36,978 nucleotides of DNA from an uncultured Porphyromonadaceae bacterium (GCA_947175265.1 CAMWMD010000031.1:1-36978); one strand, 5' to 3'; shown: positions 15,856-24,425, numbered from the stretch's first letter. The notes: generated by a model not told the origin, from the letters alone. Program-made: numbers and translations.

Positions 15856-16617
15856 TCAGCTCCCCTTGTGCTTGCGGTAGGCGTTGGCCATGCGCGTGTG
15901 GTAGCCCCTCCGCGCATAACTCGGCCCGTTGTATTTCCGGGAAAAGGCCGCCCAGTTACGTGCGCGCAGGTCGGCGAGCATACCTCCGCTCGTGATGAAG
16001 GCGGCGAAGAGTTCGAGCTGCTCGTAGTCGGAATACGACATCCTATCCACAAACTCCTCGATGCTCTTGCATCCGCATTGGCGGTAGTTGAAGCCCCCGA
16101 TCTGGAACATCCCCCAGAACGTGCCCATATCAGCCCCTTGGACGTTTACCCTCCGGGCATTGGTCAACTGCGTCCACTCCTTCAGGGCATAACCCTTCAG
16201 ACCCGCCGGCACCTTCGCACCCTTGTCGCCTGCCTTGGAGGGTGCCTTGCTCCGGAATCGGGCATACATGGAGGGGTCGAAATTTATCACCGGTACACCG
16301 GGGGCAAAGAAGCCCTTCATCTGGCTCCCCGCCTCAATCTCAACCACGGCCTTTATGGCCGCCACCTCAACATCCAGCTCCTTCGCGACTATGCGGAAAT
16401 CCTCGTCGGTGAGGCCGTCGTAACGGCGCCCTCCGTCTGCCTCCGCCACGGAATCGGCCTTCGCTATATTCCAGCCTCCGTCGGCGGCATCGTCATAACT
16501 TATGATATTCTCCAGAACACTCAGTTCCTTCTGCTCGAGCCTCTCCTGTGGCACGGCGCATACCGGAAGGCATGCGGCCATGACCATCAGGAACGACACC
16601 GGAGAAAGCCCTCTCAT
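15856..16617 (-). CDS. Exported N-acetylmuramidase-domain protein
   Basis: The 253-residue protein has an export signal at its start (FLMVMAACLPVCAVPQ). Cleavage after CAVPQ by signal peptidase I or lipidation at Cys16 (MAAC) are both possible. From about residue 70 it matches the N-acetylmuramidase family (PF11860, DUF3380): EDFRIVAKELDVEVAAIKAV, VEIEAGSQMKGF, WGMFQIGGFNYRQCG and WAAFSRKYNGPSYARRGYHT. Glu92 or Glu94 in VEIEAG is a candidate catalytic acid. It should cleave the glycan strands of peptidoglycan in the envelope. Its ATG overlaps the stop of the upstream pepD paralog (ATGA), so the two are translationally coupled. Phage endolysins share this domain, but no phage genes are near. 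Confidence 0.8.
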   Translation of the reverse strand: MRGLSPVSFLMVMAACLPVCAVPQERLEQKELSVLENIISYDDAADGGWNIAKADSVAEADGGRRYDGLTDEDFRIVAKELDVEVAAIKAVVEIEAGSQMKGFFAPGVPVINFDPSMYARFRSKAPSKAGDKGAKVPAGLKGYALKEWTQLTNARRVNVQGADMGTFWGMFQIGGFNYRQCGCKSIEEFVDRMSYSDYEQLELFAAFITSGGMLADLRARNWAAFSRKYNGPSYARRGYHTRMANAYRKHKGS

Positions 16618-18071
16618 GACTCCGCCACTTTTTTGAGCATCAGGCAGAGATGTTTCCAGAATTTATCCACTGTGGGAATGAGGAGTTGCTCATCGGGTGA
16701 GTGAACGCCTGTCATGGTCGGCCCTATGCTCACCATGTCGAGCTCGGGATACTTCGAGCGGAAGAAGCCGCATTCGAGACCGGCGTGTATCGCCTTTATG
16801 GCCGGCTCAACTCCGAAAAGCTCCTTATATGCCTCGGCTGAGATCTTCATTATCTTTGAGTTCATGTCGGGAGCCCATCCGGGATAGCCGTCGGTGTGGG
16901 TGATCTTGGCCCCGGCAAGTTGGAAATGAGCCTCCACGCGACCCGCTATGTCATATTTGCGCGATTCTACCGACGAACGCTGCGACGTGGTCACCTTTAT
17001 CTTGTCGTCGCCCTCCATCTTCACGGCCGCGAGATTGGTCGACGTCTCAACGAGCCCCTCGATGTCATGACTCATCGACACTACCCCGTGCGGTGCCGAA
17101 TAAAGGGCGCGCACGAGGGCGAGCGAGGTCTTGGAGTCTATGCAGTATGCCGGACGCGCCACACTCTCTATCTCTATCTTCATCCCCGGCTCTATCCCGG
17201 CAAATTCATTCTCGATCTCTGTGGCGTAACTTGCAAGATACGCCTCCACCTCACTCTTGTGGTCGTTATGGATGCCGAATACGGCCTCTGCCTCGCGTGC
17301 TATCGCATTGCGGAGGTTGCCGCCGTGGATGCTGCTCACCTCAACATCCCATTTCTGAGAGCAGTTCCAGATGAAACGTGCGAGCAGGATATTGGCATTC
17401 GCTCTCCCGAGATGGATATCGCCGCCGCTGTGGCCGCCGAGTAGACCGCTAACCTTCACGCGGAAGTAACTGAAATTCTCCGGTGAGAAACTGCGGTTGT
17501 AGTCAAACACGGCTGTCGTGTCGATACCCCCGGCGCAGCCGATGAATATCTCGCCGTCATCCTCAGAGTCAAGGTTCACGAGGATATCTCCATGCAGCAG
17601 TTCGCGCTCCAGATTCTGTGCCCCCTCGAGCCCTATCTCCTCATTCATCGTGAAGAGAGCCTCCACGGGTCCATGCTCAAGTGTGTCGTCGGCCATCACG
17701 GCTAATGCCGCTGCCATACCTATGCCGTTGTCAGCACCGAGGGTGGTGCCCTTGGCCTTCACCCAATCGCCGTCTATGTATGTCTGAATGGGGTCTTTCA
17801 GGAAGTCGTGCTCTACTCCGCCGTTCTTCTCGGCCACCATATCCATGTGCGACTGAAGGATCACTGTCGGCGCATTCTCATGCCCCTTCGTGGCCGGCTT
17901 ATACATCACAACGTTTCCCACCTTGTCCGACTTGGCTTCTATGCCGTGCTTCTTGGCGAAGTCAAGTAGGTAATTCTTGATCTGCTCTTCATGGCAGGAG
18001 GGACGGGGCACTTTCGTGATCTCATCGAAACATTGCCACACAAGGGCCGGTTTCAGGTCTTTAACTTCCAT
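16614..18071 (-). CDS. pepD: Cytosol non-specific dipeptidase, second M20 paralog
   Basis: Second PepD-type zinc dipeptidase. I set the start at 18071 (MEVKDLKPALVWQCFDEITK), giving 485 residues. The frame is open to 18194, but the added 41 residues are not family-like, and the promoter at 18165-18195 would leave no room for them. Motifs are ILQSHMDMV, TLGADNG, MNEEIGLEGA, LDSEDDGE and LLGGHSGGDIHLGRANAN. It is the first gene of the minus-strand operon and overlaps the muramidase gene by four bases. Two dipeptidases around a muramidase suggest use of peptides released from peptidoglycan or diet. This is context only, as the enzymes are known for broad specificity. Confidence 0.95.
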   Translation of the reverse strand: MEVKDLKPALVWQCFDEITKVPRPSCHEEQIKNYLLDFAKKHGIEAKSDKVGNVVMYKPATKGHENAPTVILQSHMDMVAEKNGGVEHDFLKDPIQTYIDGDWVKAKGTTLGADNGIGMAAALAVMADDTLEHGPVEALFTMNEEIGLEGAQNLERELLHGDILVNLDSEDDGEIFIGCAGGIDTTAVFDYNRSFSPENFSYFRVKVSGLLGGHSGGDIHLGRANANILLARFIWNCSQKWDVEVSSIHGGNLRNAIAREAEAVFGIHNDHKSEVEAYLASYATEIENEFAGIEPGMKIEIESVARPAYCIDSKTSLALVRALYSAPHGVVSMSHDIEGLVETSTNLAAVKMEGDDKIKVTTSQRSSVESRKYDIAGRVEAHFQLAGAKITHTDGYPGWAPDMNSKIMKISAEAYKELFGVEPAIKAIHAGLECGFFRSKYPELDMVSIGPTMTGVHSPDEQLLIPTVDKFWKHLCLMLKKVAES

Positions 18072-18164
18072 TTTTCTTTCGTTTTTATGGTTTTGATTGG
18101 TTCTTGCGCTTCTTATTGTCCCCACGGAAGCGGGGAGGCAACCATATCGGAAGGTTACACTCCC

Positions 18165-18195
18165 CAAAAGTATATAAAAATTTCCATTTGGCAAA
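18165..18195 (-). promoter_or_regulatory. Promoter of the pepD-muramidase operon
   Basis: On the minus strand TTTG (18192-18195), exactly 19 bases, then TACTTTTG (18165-18172), a full consensus match. Transcription should start near 18158, about 87 bases before the pepD start, which decides against the longer frame. Confidence 0.85.
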
Positions 18196-18309
18196 ACCCG
18201 ACCGCCATATTTATCCCCCGTTCACTTCTCTACGGACCCTGCTAAACGATATTCACGCATTTTAACAAACATTCAATTGGCTAAATTTTTTATTTTCTCC
18301 TTTTTTTAA

Positions 18310-18317
18310 TAATTTTG
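18310..18317 (+). promoter_or_regulatory. -7 element of a probable promoter for the microprotein/OmpH pair
   Basis: TAATTTTG fits TAnnTTTG; TTTT (18287-18290) stands at the -33 distance. It would start RNA about 70 bases before the microprotein ATG. A second element, TACTTTTG (18436-18443), lies inside the microprotein gene and might serve ompH alone. Confidence 0.5.
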
Positions 18318-18392
18318 CGCCTGTGTTGCACCAGCCTGTCTCGACACGCTGCCGTCCGCAACCTGACAATCTGTTAAATTAACTTTAAAAAA

Positions 18393-18584
18393 GTGAAATT
18401 AACGTTATTAGTCATTTTGTTTGTGGGATTTGCGTTACTTTTGCTATCCGTAAGAGTCATTCTTTCCCCATCACATTCTTTCCTCTCTGGGCACGCCTGC
18501 CGCGGAGTTAAACCCGCGCCCCCGAGCGACACCCGGAAGGAGGATGCAAAACATCTGAACAACAACAACATTATCAATAAATGA
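18393..18584 (+). CDS. Single-pass membrane microprotein
   Basis: This 63-residue frame starts MKLTLLVILFVGFALLLLSV, one membrane helix covering nearly the whole N-terminus. RVILSPSHSFLSGHACRG and a polar tail follow. The helix followed by a short segment with F--xHxxxxx resembles small unnamed membrane proteins I know from Bacteroidota, but I cannot name the family. Its TGA overlaps the ATG of the OmpH-like gene (ATGA at 18581-18584), which argues for real, coupled translation. The role is unknown; a link to envelope assembly is inferred only from the neighbour. Confidence 0.6.
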   Translation: MKLTLLVILFVGFALLLLSVRVILSPSHSFLSGHACRGVKPAPPSDTRKEDAKHLNNNNIINK

Positions 18585-19189
18585 AAAAGAATCTTTTCAG
18601 AGCCTCGGCTTGCGCCCTGGCATGCTGCATCGCCTTGGGCGCCGCCTCTTGTGCGAACGATTCCAAACAGGAGACTCCCGCTCCGAAAAAATCCACCGCC
18701 GAAACCAAGTCACCGGCCGAAAATCTACCCAACTACCGGTACGTGGATTCCGACTCTATCTTCAAGAACTATCATCTCAGCAAAGACTACACCGAGGAGA
18801 TGCTCCGTATGCAGAACAATATGGAGAGCGAGATGAAAAGGCATGAAAACTCAATCCAGTCGCAGGCCGCGAACATGCAGAAGAAAATGCAGAACAACCA
18901 GTACCTCTCCGAGGATGCATACCGCTCCGACGAGCAGAAACTGAACAATATGCAGACCCAGGCGCAGCGGCAGATGGCTTCTCTCCAGAAAACTTACGAG
19001 AATGCCGCCCTAAACGGTCAGAAAGCCGTAAACGATTCTATCGAGGCATTCATAAAGGAATACAATGCTAAAAAAGGGTATGACGCCATTTTCTTCAAAA
19101 ACGCCACCATATATATCAACCCCGCCCTCGACATCACAAACGAGGTGATCGAAGGCCTCAACGCAAGATATAACAAGGTGAAGAAATAA
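18581..19189 (+). CDS. OmpH/Skp-family periplasmic chaperone-like lipoprotein
   Basis: The 202-residue protein has an export signal with a probable lipid-attachment Cys24 (GAASC), then a Pro/Lys/Thr-rich linker. From about residue 50 it follows the OmpH/Skp layout: RYVDSDSIFKNY starts the beta core, and a long coiled coil of about 100 residues rich in Gln, Met and Asn (QSQAANMQKKMQNN, LNNMQTQAQRQM) is followed by the return strand YDAIFFKNATIYINPALDIT. Skp-type proteins hold unfolded outer-membrane proteins in the periplasm. A lipidated form is common in Bacteroidota. It is translationally coupled to the membrane microprotein and followed by a terminator hairpin. Confidence 0.85.
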   Translation: MKKNLFRASACALACCIALGAASCANDSKQETPAPKKSTAETKSPAENLPNYRYVDSDSIFKNYHLSKDYTEEMLRMQNNMESEMKRHENSIQSQAANMQKKMQNNQYLSEDAYRSDEQKLNNMQTQAQRQMASLQKTYENAALNGQKAVNDSIEAFIKEYNAKKGYDAIFFKNATIYINPALDITNEVIEGLNARYNKVKK

Positions 19190-19219
19190 CCCCCTCTTTT
19201 TTCCTATCATTGATATCTC

Positions 19220-19259
19220 GGGAGAGCCCCGATCGCGCATTCACGATCTCGGCTCTCCC
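19220..19259 (+). terminator. Terminator after the OmpH-like gene
   Basis: Stem GGGAGAGCC / GGCTCTCCC with a further partly paired inner part, followed by CTTATTTTCTC. It lies 31 bases after the stop codon. Confidence 0.65.
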
Positions 19260-19334
19260 CTTATTTTCTCAACATTCCTTTTCCTCAGGCGTTTCTATTA
19301 GTGAAGGCTTTCCTCTTTTTCCCTTGCATCCCGA

Positions 19335-19366
19335 TTTGCAAATTGAGGAACTTCTGATTAATTTTG
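19335..19366 (+). promoter_or_regulatory. Promoter of hflX
   Basis: TTTG (19335-19338), 20 bases, then TAATTTTG (19359-19366): a full consensus match 46 bases before the hflX start codon. Confidence 0.8.
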
Positions 19367-19411
19367 CAGAAATAGAAGTTGGTTTGACAACTCCAAAATA
19401 TAACCCGCATA

Positions 19412-20653
19412 ATGATTGAAGACAATATAATTAATAAGGAGGCCAACGAACGGACCGTGCTCGTGGGCCTCGTGACGCTGAGGCAGAACGAAGCCAAGGT
19501 GAAGGAATATCTCGACGAACTCGACTTCCTGGCCCGTACCGCCGGTGCAGAACCTGAAAAAAGATTCATACAGAAACTCGATTACCCCAATCCCCGAACT
19601 TACGTCGGTAAGGGTAAACTCGAGGAGATTAGGCTTTATATCGAGGACAACGACATCGGCCTCGTGATTTTTGATGACGACCTCTCCCCTAAACAGGTGG
19701 CCAACATTGAGCGCGAACTGAAGGTGAAGATTCTCGACCGCACGAGCCTCATCCTCGACATTTTCGCGAAGCGTGCCCAGACGGCTACAGCCCGCACTCA
19801 GGTGGAACTCGCCCAATACCAGTATCTTCTCCCGCGTCTTACCCGCATGTGGACCCACCTCGAGAGGCAACGCGGCGGTATCGGTATGCGTGGCCCGGGT
19901 GAGACACAGATAGAGACCGACCGTCGTATTATCCTCGACAAGATATCTCGGCTCAAGAACGAACTCCAGCATATCGACCGCCAGAAAAGCATACAAAGGA
20001 AGAACAGGGGGAAACTGACCAGAATCGCTCTCGTGGGTTATACCAACGTGGGGAAATCGACCCTCATGAACCTGCTGAGCAAAAGCGAGGTCTTCGCTGA
20101 GAACAAACTCTTCGCTACCCTCGACACTACCGTCCGCAAGGTCATCATCGACAATCTCCCCTTCCTGCTGACTGATACCGTAGGATTCATACGCAAACTT
20201 CCCACCCACCTCGTCGACTCGTTCAAGTCTACACTCGACGAGGTGCGCGAGGCCGACATTCTCGTCCATGTGGTCGACGTATCACATCCCGGATTCGAGG
20301 AGCAGATTGAGGTGGTCAACAAGACCCTACTCGACGTCTGCGGAGCTGAGGCGAAACCCGTGATTATGGTTTTCAACAAAATCGACGCTTTCCACTACAC
20401 TCCAAAAGACCCCGACGACCTAACACCCGCGACCCGGGAGAATATCTCGCTCGATGAGTTCCGGGAAACCTGGATGGGACGGATGTCGAACAATTGCGTG
20501 TTCATATCCGCCAAGGAGCGCATAAATATCGACGCTCTGAAGGATATGCTCTATCAGAAGGCTAAGGAGATTCACACCGAGCGCTTCCCTTATAATGATT
20601 TTCTCTTCCAAAAATATGACGATGATGACTGCAATGCACAACCCGATGACTGA
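19412..20653 (+). CDS. hflX: Ribosome-associated GTPase HflX
   Basis: HflX binds the large ribosomal subunit and rescues or splits stalled or hibernating ribosomes, especially under stress. The 413-residue protein has the N-terminal HflX domain (NPRTYVGKGKLEEI, IFDDDLSPKQ, LDRTSLILDIFAKRA). The signature RGGIGMRGPGETQIETDRR and a coiled linker follow. The G domain shows G1 VGYTNVGKST, G3 DTVGF and G4 FNKID. The start at 19412 fits the promoter at 19335-19366. Its last eight bases overlap the following DUF4954 gene, so the two are probably co-transcribed. Confidence 0.97.
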   Translation: MIEDNIINKEANERTVLVGLVTLRQNEAKVKEYLDELDFLARTAGAEPEKRFIQKLDYPNPRTYVGKGKLEEIRLYIEDNDIGLVIFDDDLSPKQVANIERELKVKILDRTSLILDIFAKRAQTATARTQVELAQYQYLLPRLTRMWTHLERQRGGIGMRGPGETQIETDRRIILDKISRLKNELQHIDRQKSIQRKNRGKLTRIALVGYTNVGKSTLMNLLSKSEVFAENKLFATLDTTVRKVIIDNLPFLLTDTVGFIRKLPTHLVDSFKSTLDEVREADILVHVVDVSHPGFEEQIEVVNKTLLDVCGAEAKPVIMVFNKIDAFHYTPKDPDDLTPATRENISLDEFRETWMGRMSNNCVFISAKERINIDALKDMLYQKAKEIHTERFPYNDFLFQKYDDDDCNAQPDD

Positions 20654-22325
20654 CGACGTGTCCCCGAGGAGACCGGAATGGTGGCAGAGGGCTCGCCTCG
20701 AACGCCAGGGCTGCTCCTCCGACGACTGGAACCTCGTGGCGATATCCCCGGCCGTCGACCTATCGCTCATTCGCAACGTGCGCTTCTGCGGAAAGGTGAT
20801 TCTCGAAGCGGGTGCCGTGGTGCATGACGTGCCCGGTGGCCTTGTAAACTGCCGAGTCGGGAAAGGGGCCAGGATTGAGAATGTGGCGAAGATTGAATTC
20901 GAACCCGAGGCCGCCTGCGGGGTAGGCGTCGCTGTGGCCGCACTCGATGAGACCGGCTCACGACCCGTTTACATATACCCGGGTCTATCTTCCCAAATAG
21001 CCACTCTCATGGCGAGGGTCCCGAAATGGGTGGAGAACAATCTCCGGCCGGGGCTGCAGGATTTCCTCGACTCCAAAAGCGTACCCCCTTACGTGGGTGA
21101 GGGAGCCGTGGTGCGTCATTGCGGACTTATACGCAACGTAAGCATTGGCCCGCGTGTCTCAGTCGAGGGGGTCTCTTCACTCCGCAACGGTGCAATCATA
21201 AACAATGCCGCCCCGGGTAGGGAACTGGCATTCGTAGGAAGCGGCGTGGATGCCGAGAACTTCATAATCGAGGATGGCCGTGTCGACTCGGGGTGCATAA
21301 TCCGCAATTGCTATGTCGGCCAGGGTGTGACGCTCGAGAAAGGGTTCACTGCCCACGATTCACTCTTCTTCGCAAACTGCTCCTTTGAAAATGGCGAGGC
21401 TTGCGCTATCCTCGCCGGTCCCTACACGGTGAGCATGCACAAGGCCACGCTCCTCATCGGATGCCAGACATCTTTCATGAACGCCGGCTCAGGCACAAAC
21501 CAAAGCAACCACATGTATAAACTCGGTCCCGTGCATTGGGGGGTTCTCGAGAGGGGCGCGAAGACCTCCTCGGGGGCCTACATAATGTTCGGCGCGAAGA
21601 TAGGGGCGTTCACTATGGTGATGGGGCCGCACAAGACCCATCCCGATTCCTCCTCCTTCCCATTCTCCTACCTTTTCGGCGACGAGAGGGGAGCGACCGT
21701 GGTGGTGCCCGGTGCAATGCTTCGATCTTGCGGACTCATGAGAGACGAGAAGAAATGGCCTACACGCGACCGTAGGCTGAAACGTAAACTACCCCTCAAC
21801 GACCGCATAATCTTCAACGTGCTCAACCCCTTTACCGTCGACTCCATGCTGAAGGCCATCGACACTATAACCGGCCTGCTCGCCCACCCCGCCGACGACG
21901 ACCTCTATGTGCGCCACAAGGGGATGAAGTTCACCCGCGCAGCCCTCGAGAGAGCAAAGACACTATACACGGTGGCTATATTCAAATACCTCTCCCTGAC
22001 CTTGCCCGACGGCAAATTCCCCCCTTCCGACGGGGAGGTGGCCGGCGAATGGGTAGACGTAGGCGGACAGATAATGCCCCGCGTGATGCTCGACAGCGCT
22101 CTGGCTTGCGACGAAATCCCGGCGGCCGAGAAAGTATTCACCGAAGCGTTCGACAATTATGAGACCCTGCAACTACAATGGATAGGGCGCAGGTTCGGAG
22201 ACTGGTGGCATGAGAGGGAGGCAAGGATACCAATCGGCGCGGCGCAATTTGACGACCTCGTCGACGAAGACCGCACCGAATATCTCGAGAACCTCGCCCG
22301 AGAGACCCAGATGCTCGCCCTCTGA
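20646..22325 (+). CDS. DUF4954 family protein with left-handed beta-helix
   Basis: I chose the ATG at 20646 (MTDDVSPRRPEWW, 559 residues). It leaves about 27 residues before the first conserved part (SDDWNLVAI), close to relatives I know, whereas the open frame back to 20595 lies wholly inside hflX. The protein matches DUF4954: LFFANCSFENGEACAI, LAGPYTVSMHKATLLI, FMNAGSGTNQSNHMYKLGP and ERGAKTSSGAYIMFGAKIGA. Hexapeptide-like repeats (CRVGKGARIENV, VSIGPRVSVEGVSSL) point to a left-handed beta-helix, as in acyl- and nucleotidyl-transferases. The family is common in Bacteroidota and has no proven reaction; a sugar-nucleotide or acyl-transfer role is speculation. It ends at a strong terminator. 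Confidence 0.88.
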   Translation: MTDDVSPRRPEWWQRARLERQGCSSDDWNLVAISPAVDLSLIRNVRFCGKVILEAGAVVHDVPGGLVNCRVGKGARIENVAKIEFEPEAACGVGVAVAALDETGSRPVYIYPGLSSQIATLMARVPKWVENNLRPGLQDFLDSKSVPPYVGEGAVVRHCGLIRNVSIGPRVSVEGVSSLRNGAIINNAAPGRELAFVGSGVDAENFIIEDGRVDSGCIIRNCYVGQGVTLEKGFTAHDSLFFANCSFENGEACAILAGPYTVSMHKATLLIGCQTSFMNAGSGTNQSNHMYKLGPVHWGVLERGAKTSSGAYIMFGAKIGAFTMVMGPHKTHPDSSSFPFSYLFGDERGATVVVPGAMLRSCGLMRDEKKWPTRDRRLKRKLPLNDRIIFNVLNPFTVDSMLKAIDTITGLLAHPADDDLYVRHKGMKFTRAALERAKTLYTVAIFKYLSLTLPDGKFPPSDGEVAGEWVDVGGQIMPRVMLDSALACDEIPAAEKVFTEAFDNYETLQLQWIGRRFGDWWHEREARIPIGAAQFDDLVDEDRTEYLENLARETQMLAL

Positions 22326-22344
22326 CAGATATCCCACTCCTCCC

Positions 22345-22380
22345 AAAAAGGTGATTTCCTTCGGGAAATCACCTTTTTTT
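22345..22380 (+). terminator. Strong terminator after the DUF4954 gene
   Basis: AAGGTGATTTCC / GGAAATCACCTT with a TTCG tetraloop, flanked by A residues and followed by seven T residues. It is a textbook intrinsic terminator ending the hflX unit. Confidence 0.93.
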
Positions 22381-22410
22381 GCAAAAAAACCTTTCTAAAA
22401 CACTTATTTC

Positions 22411-22438
22411 CAATTTTCAATTTTCAATTTTCAATTTT
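22411..22438 (+). repeat. Four tandem copies of CAATTTT
   Basis: Perfect 7-bp tandem repeat (starts 22411, 22418, 22425, 22432). It covers the position where the -33 element of the rpsA promoter should lie. Confidence 0.95.
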
Positions 22439-22452
22439 TATTACTACCTTTG
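22422..22452 (+). promoter_or_regulatory. Promoter of rpsA
   Basis: TACCTTTG (22445-22452) fits TAnnTTTG. The -33 position 19 bases upstream reads TTTC and lies within the CAATTTT repeats. The ~55-base leader contains a G/C-rich inverted segment (GTGGG/CCCCGC region, 22461-22482), a possible site for S1 autoregulation. Confidence 0.65.
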
Positions 22453-22514
22453 CACCGCTCGTGTGGGTTTCTCCCCGCGAGGTAGAGAATTATCAACCTA
22501 TTTATTAACTTTTA

Positions 22515-24302
22515 ATGACTGAATCAAAAGTTCAAACCCCGATTGAAGATTTCGATTGGGAGGCCTATGAAAATGGCGAAACAGCTGGTTCGAAGAGCCG
22601 CGAGGAGCTTGTAAACACCTACGACGAGTCTCTTAAGACAGCTAAAGATAACGAAGTGGTGACCGGCGTGGTGAAATCTATCACCAAACGTGAGGTGCGT
22701 GTCGACATAGGCATGAAATCCGACGCCATCATCCCTGTTTCCGAATTCCGCTACAATCCTGACCTCAAGGTCGGCGACGAGGTAGAGGTATTCATCGAGG
22801 CCCTTGAAGACAAGAACGGTCAGCTCCGCCTCTCCCACAAGAAGGCTTGCCAGACACGCAGCTGGGACCGCGTCAACCAGGCTCTCGAAAACGACGAAAT
22901 CATCAAAGGTTACGTCAAATCTCGCACTAAAGGCGGCATGATCGTCGATGTATTCGGCATCGAGGCATTCCTCCCCGGCTCTCAGATCGACGTTCGCCCC
23001 ATACGCGACTACGATGTGTTTGTCGACAAAACTATGGAATTCAAGGTTGTCAAAATCAACCAGGAATATAAGAACGTTGTCGTGTCTCACAAGGCTCTCA
23101 TCGAGGCCGAACTCGAGGCTCAGAAACGTGAGATCATATCCAAACTCGAAAAGGGACAGGTGCTCGAAGGCAAGGTCAAGAACATCACTCCTTACGGCGT
23201 GTTTGTTGACCTCGGCGGTGTCGACGGTCTCGTCCACATCACCGACCTCTCTTGGGGCCGCGTCTCCGATCCCCGCGAGGTTGTTGAGCTCGACCAGGAC
23301 ATAAAGGTCGTTATCCTTGACTTCGACAACGAGAAGAAGCGTATCGCTCTCGGCGTTAAGCAGCTTCTCCCCCATCCCTGGGATGCTCTCGACCAGTCTA
23401 TCAAGGTCGGCGACCACATCAAGGGCCGTGTTGTCGTTATGGCTGACTACGGCGCTTTCGTTGAGGTGCAGCCCGGCGTTGAGGGTCTAATCCACGTTTC
23501 CGAGATGTCTTGGAGCCAGCACCTCCGCAGCGCTCAGGACTTCCTCAAGGTAGGCGACGAAGTGGAGGCTGTCGTCCTCACTCTCGACCGCGACGACCGC
23601 AAGATGAGCCTCGGCATAAAGCAGCTCAAGAAAGATCCCTGGGAGAATATCGAGGAGAAATACGCTATCGGCTCTCGCCACACTGCTAAAGTGCGCAACT
23701 TCACCAACTTCGGTGTCTTCGTTGAGATCGAGGAGGGCGTTGACGGCCTCATCCATATCTCTGACCTCTCTTGGACCAAGAAGATCAAACACCCCTCTGA
23801 GTTCACTCAGGTCGGCAACGATATCGAGGTGCAGGTGCTCGAGATCGACAAGGGCAACCGTCGTCTCTCTCTCGGCCACAAGCAGCTCGAGGAGAACCCC
23901 TGGGATGTTTTCGAGACTATCTTCACTGTAGGCTCTATCCACGAGGGCACTATCACTGAGGTGATGGACAAGGGCGCCGTTATCGCTCTTGAATACGGTG
24001 TCGAGGGCTTCGCTACTCCCAAGCATCTCGTCAAGGAAGATGGCTCTCAGGCTAAACTCGACGAGAAACTCAACTTCAAGGTGATTGAGTTTAACAAGGA
24101 TAGCAAGCGCATCATCCTCTCTCACAGCCGCATCGCTGAAGATGCCAACAAATCTGAGGCTCGTGCCCAGCAGCGCGCTGCCGCTAAGAAGCCCCGTCGC
24201 GAGGAAGAGCAGGCTGCTGCTCCCTCTATCGAGAAGACCACTCTCGGCGACCTCGGCGCGCTTCAGGCTCTCAAAGAGCAGATGCAGAAAGAGGGTAAAT
24301 AA
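22515..24302 (+). CDS. rpsA: 30S ribosomal protein S1
   Basis: S1 helps the 30S subunit bind and unfold mRNA. It matters especially in Bacteroidota, where Shine-Dalgarno pairing is weak. The 595-residue protein contains six S1 (OB-fold) repeats, recognisable by recurring cores such as GVVKSITKREVRVDIG, GYVKSRTKGGMIVDV, GKVKNITPYGVFVDLGG, GRVVMADYGAFVEV, AKVRNFTNFGVFVEI and GTITEVMDKGAVIAL. They are joined by LSHKKA/LGVKQL-type linkers. An acidic N-terminal segment and a Lys/Arg/Ala-rich tail frame them. The length fits the family. The gene stands alone between two strong terminators. Confidence 0.98.
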   Translation: MTESKVQTPIEDFDWEAYENGETAGSKSREELVNTYDESLKTAKDNEVVTGVVKSITKREVRVDIGMKSDAIIPVSEFRYNPDLKVGDEVEVFIEALEDKNGQLRLSHKKACQTRSWDRVNQALENDEIIKGYVKSRTKGGMIVDVFGIEAFLPGSQIDVRPIRDYDVFVDKTMEFKVVKINQEYKNVVVSHKALIEAELEAQKREIISKLEKGQVLEGKVKNITPYGVFVDLGGVDGLVHITDLSWGRVSDPREVVELDQDIKVVILDFDNEKKRIALGVKQLLPHPWDALDQSIKVGDHIKGRVVVMADYGAFVEVQPGVEGLIHVSEMSWSQHLRSAQDFLKVGDEVEAVVLTLDRDDRKMSLGIKQLKKDPWENIEEKYAIGSRHTAKVRNFTNFGVFVEIEEGVDGLIHISDLSWTKKIKHPSEFTQVGNDIEVQVLEIDKGNRRLSLGHKQLEENPWDVFETIFTVGSIHEGTITEVMDKGAVIALEYGVEGFATPKHLVKEDGSQAKLDEKLNFKVIEFNKDSKRIILSHSRIAEDANKSEARAQQRAAAKKPRREEEQAAAPSIEKTTLGDLGALQALKEQMQKEGK

Positions 24303-24351
24303 TTCCTTTTGACTCTCTATCACGGCTTCTGCCGCGACTCTTGATAAATTT

Positions 24352-24386
24352 AAAATGGGAAAACTTCTGTTTTCCCATTTTTTTTT
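24352..24386 (+). terminator. Terminator after rpsA
   Basis: AAAATGGGAAAAC / GTTTTCCCATTTT with loop TTCT, followed by a run of T residues, 49 bases after the rpsA stop. Confidence 0.93.
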
Positions 24387-24425
24387 GTAATTTTACACCC
24401 CGAATAATCATTAACCAAATCCCGG

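Noticed and set aside
18072..18194. Extended N-terminus of the second pepD
   Set aside because: The extra 41 codons overlap a full-consensus promoter and do not match the family; the start MEVKDLKPALVW aligns with the paralog.
22524..24323. Long minus-strand open frames opposite rpsA
   Set aside because: They arise from the strong codon bias of the S1 gene; the translations are low-complexity and unlike any family.
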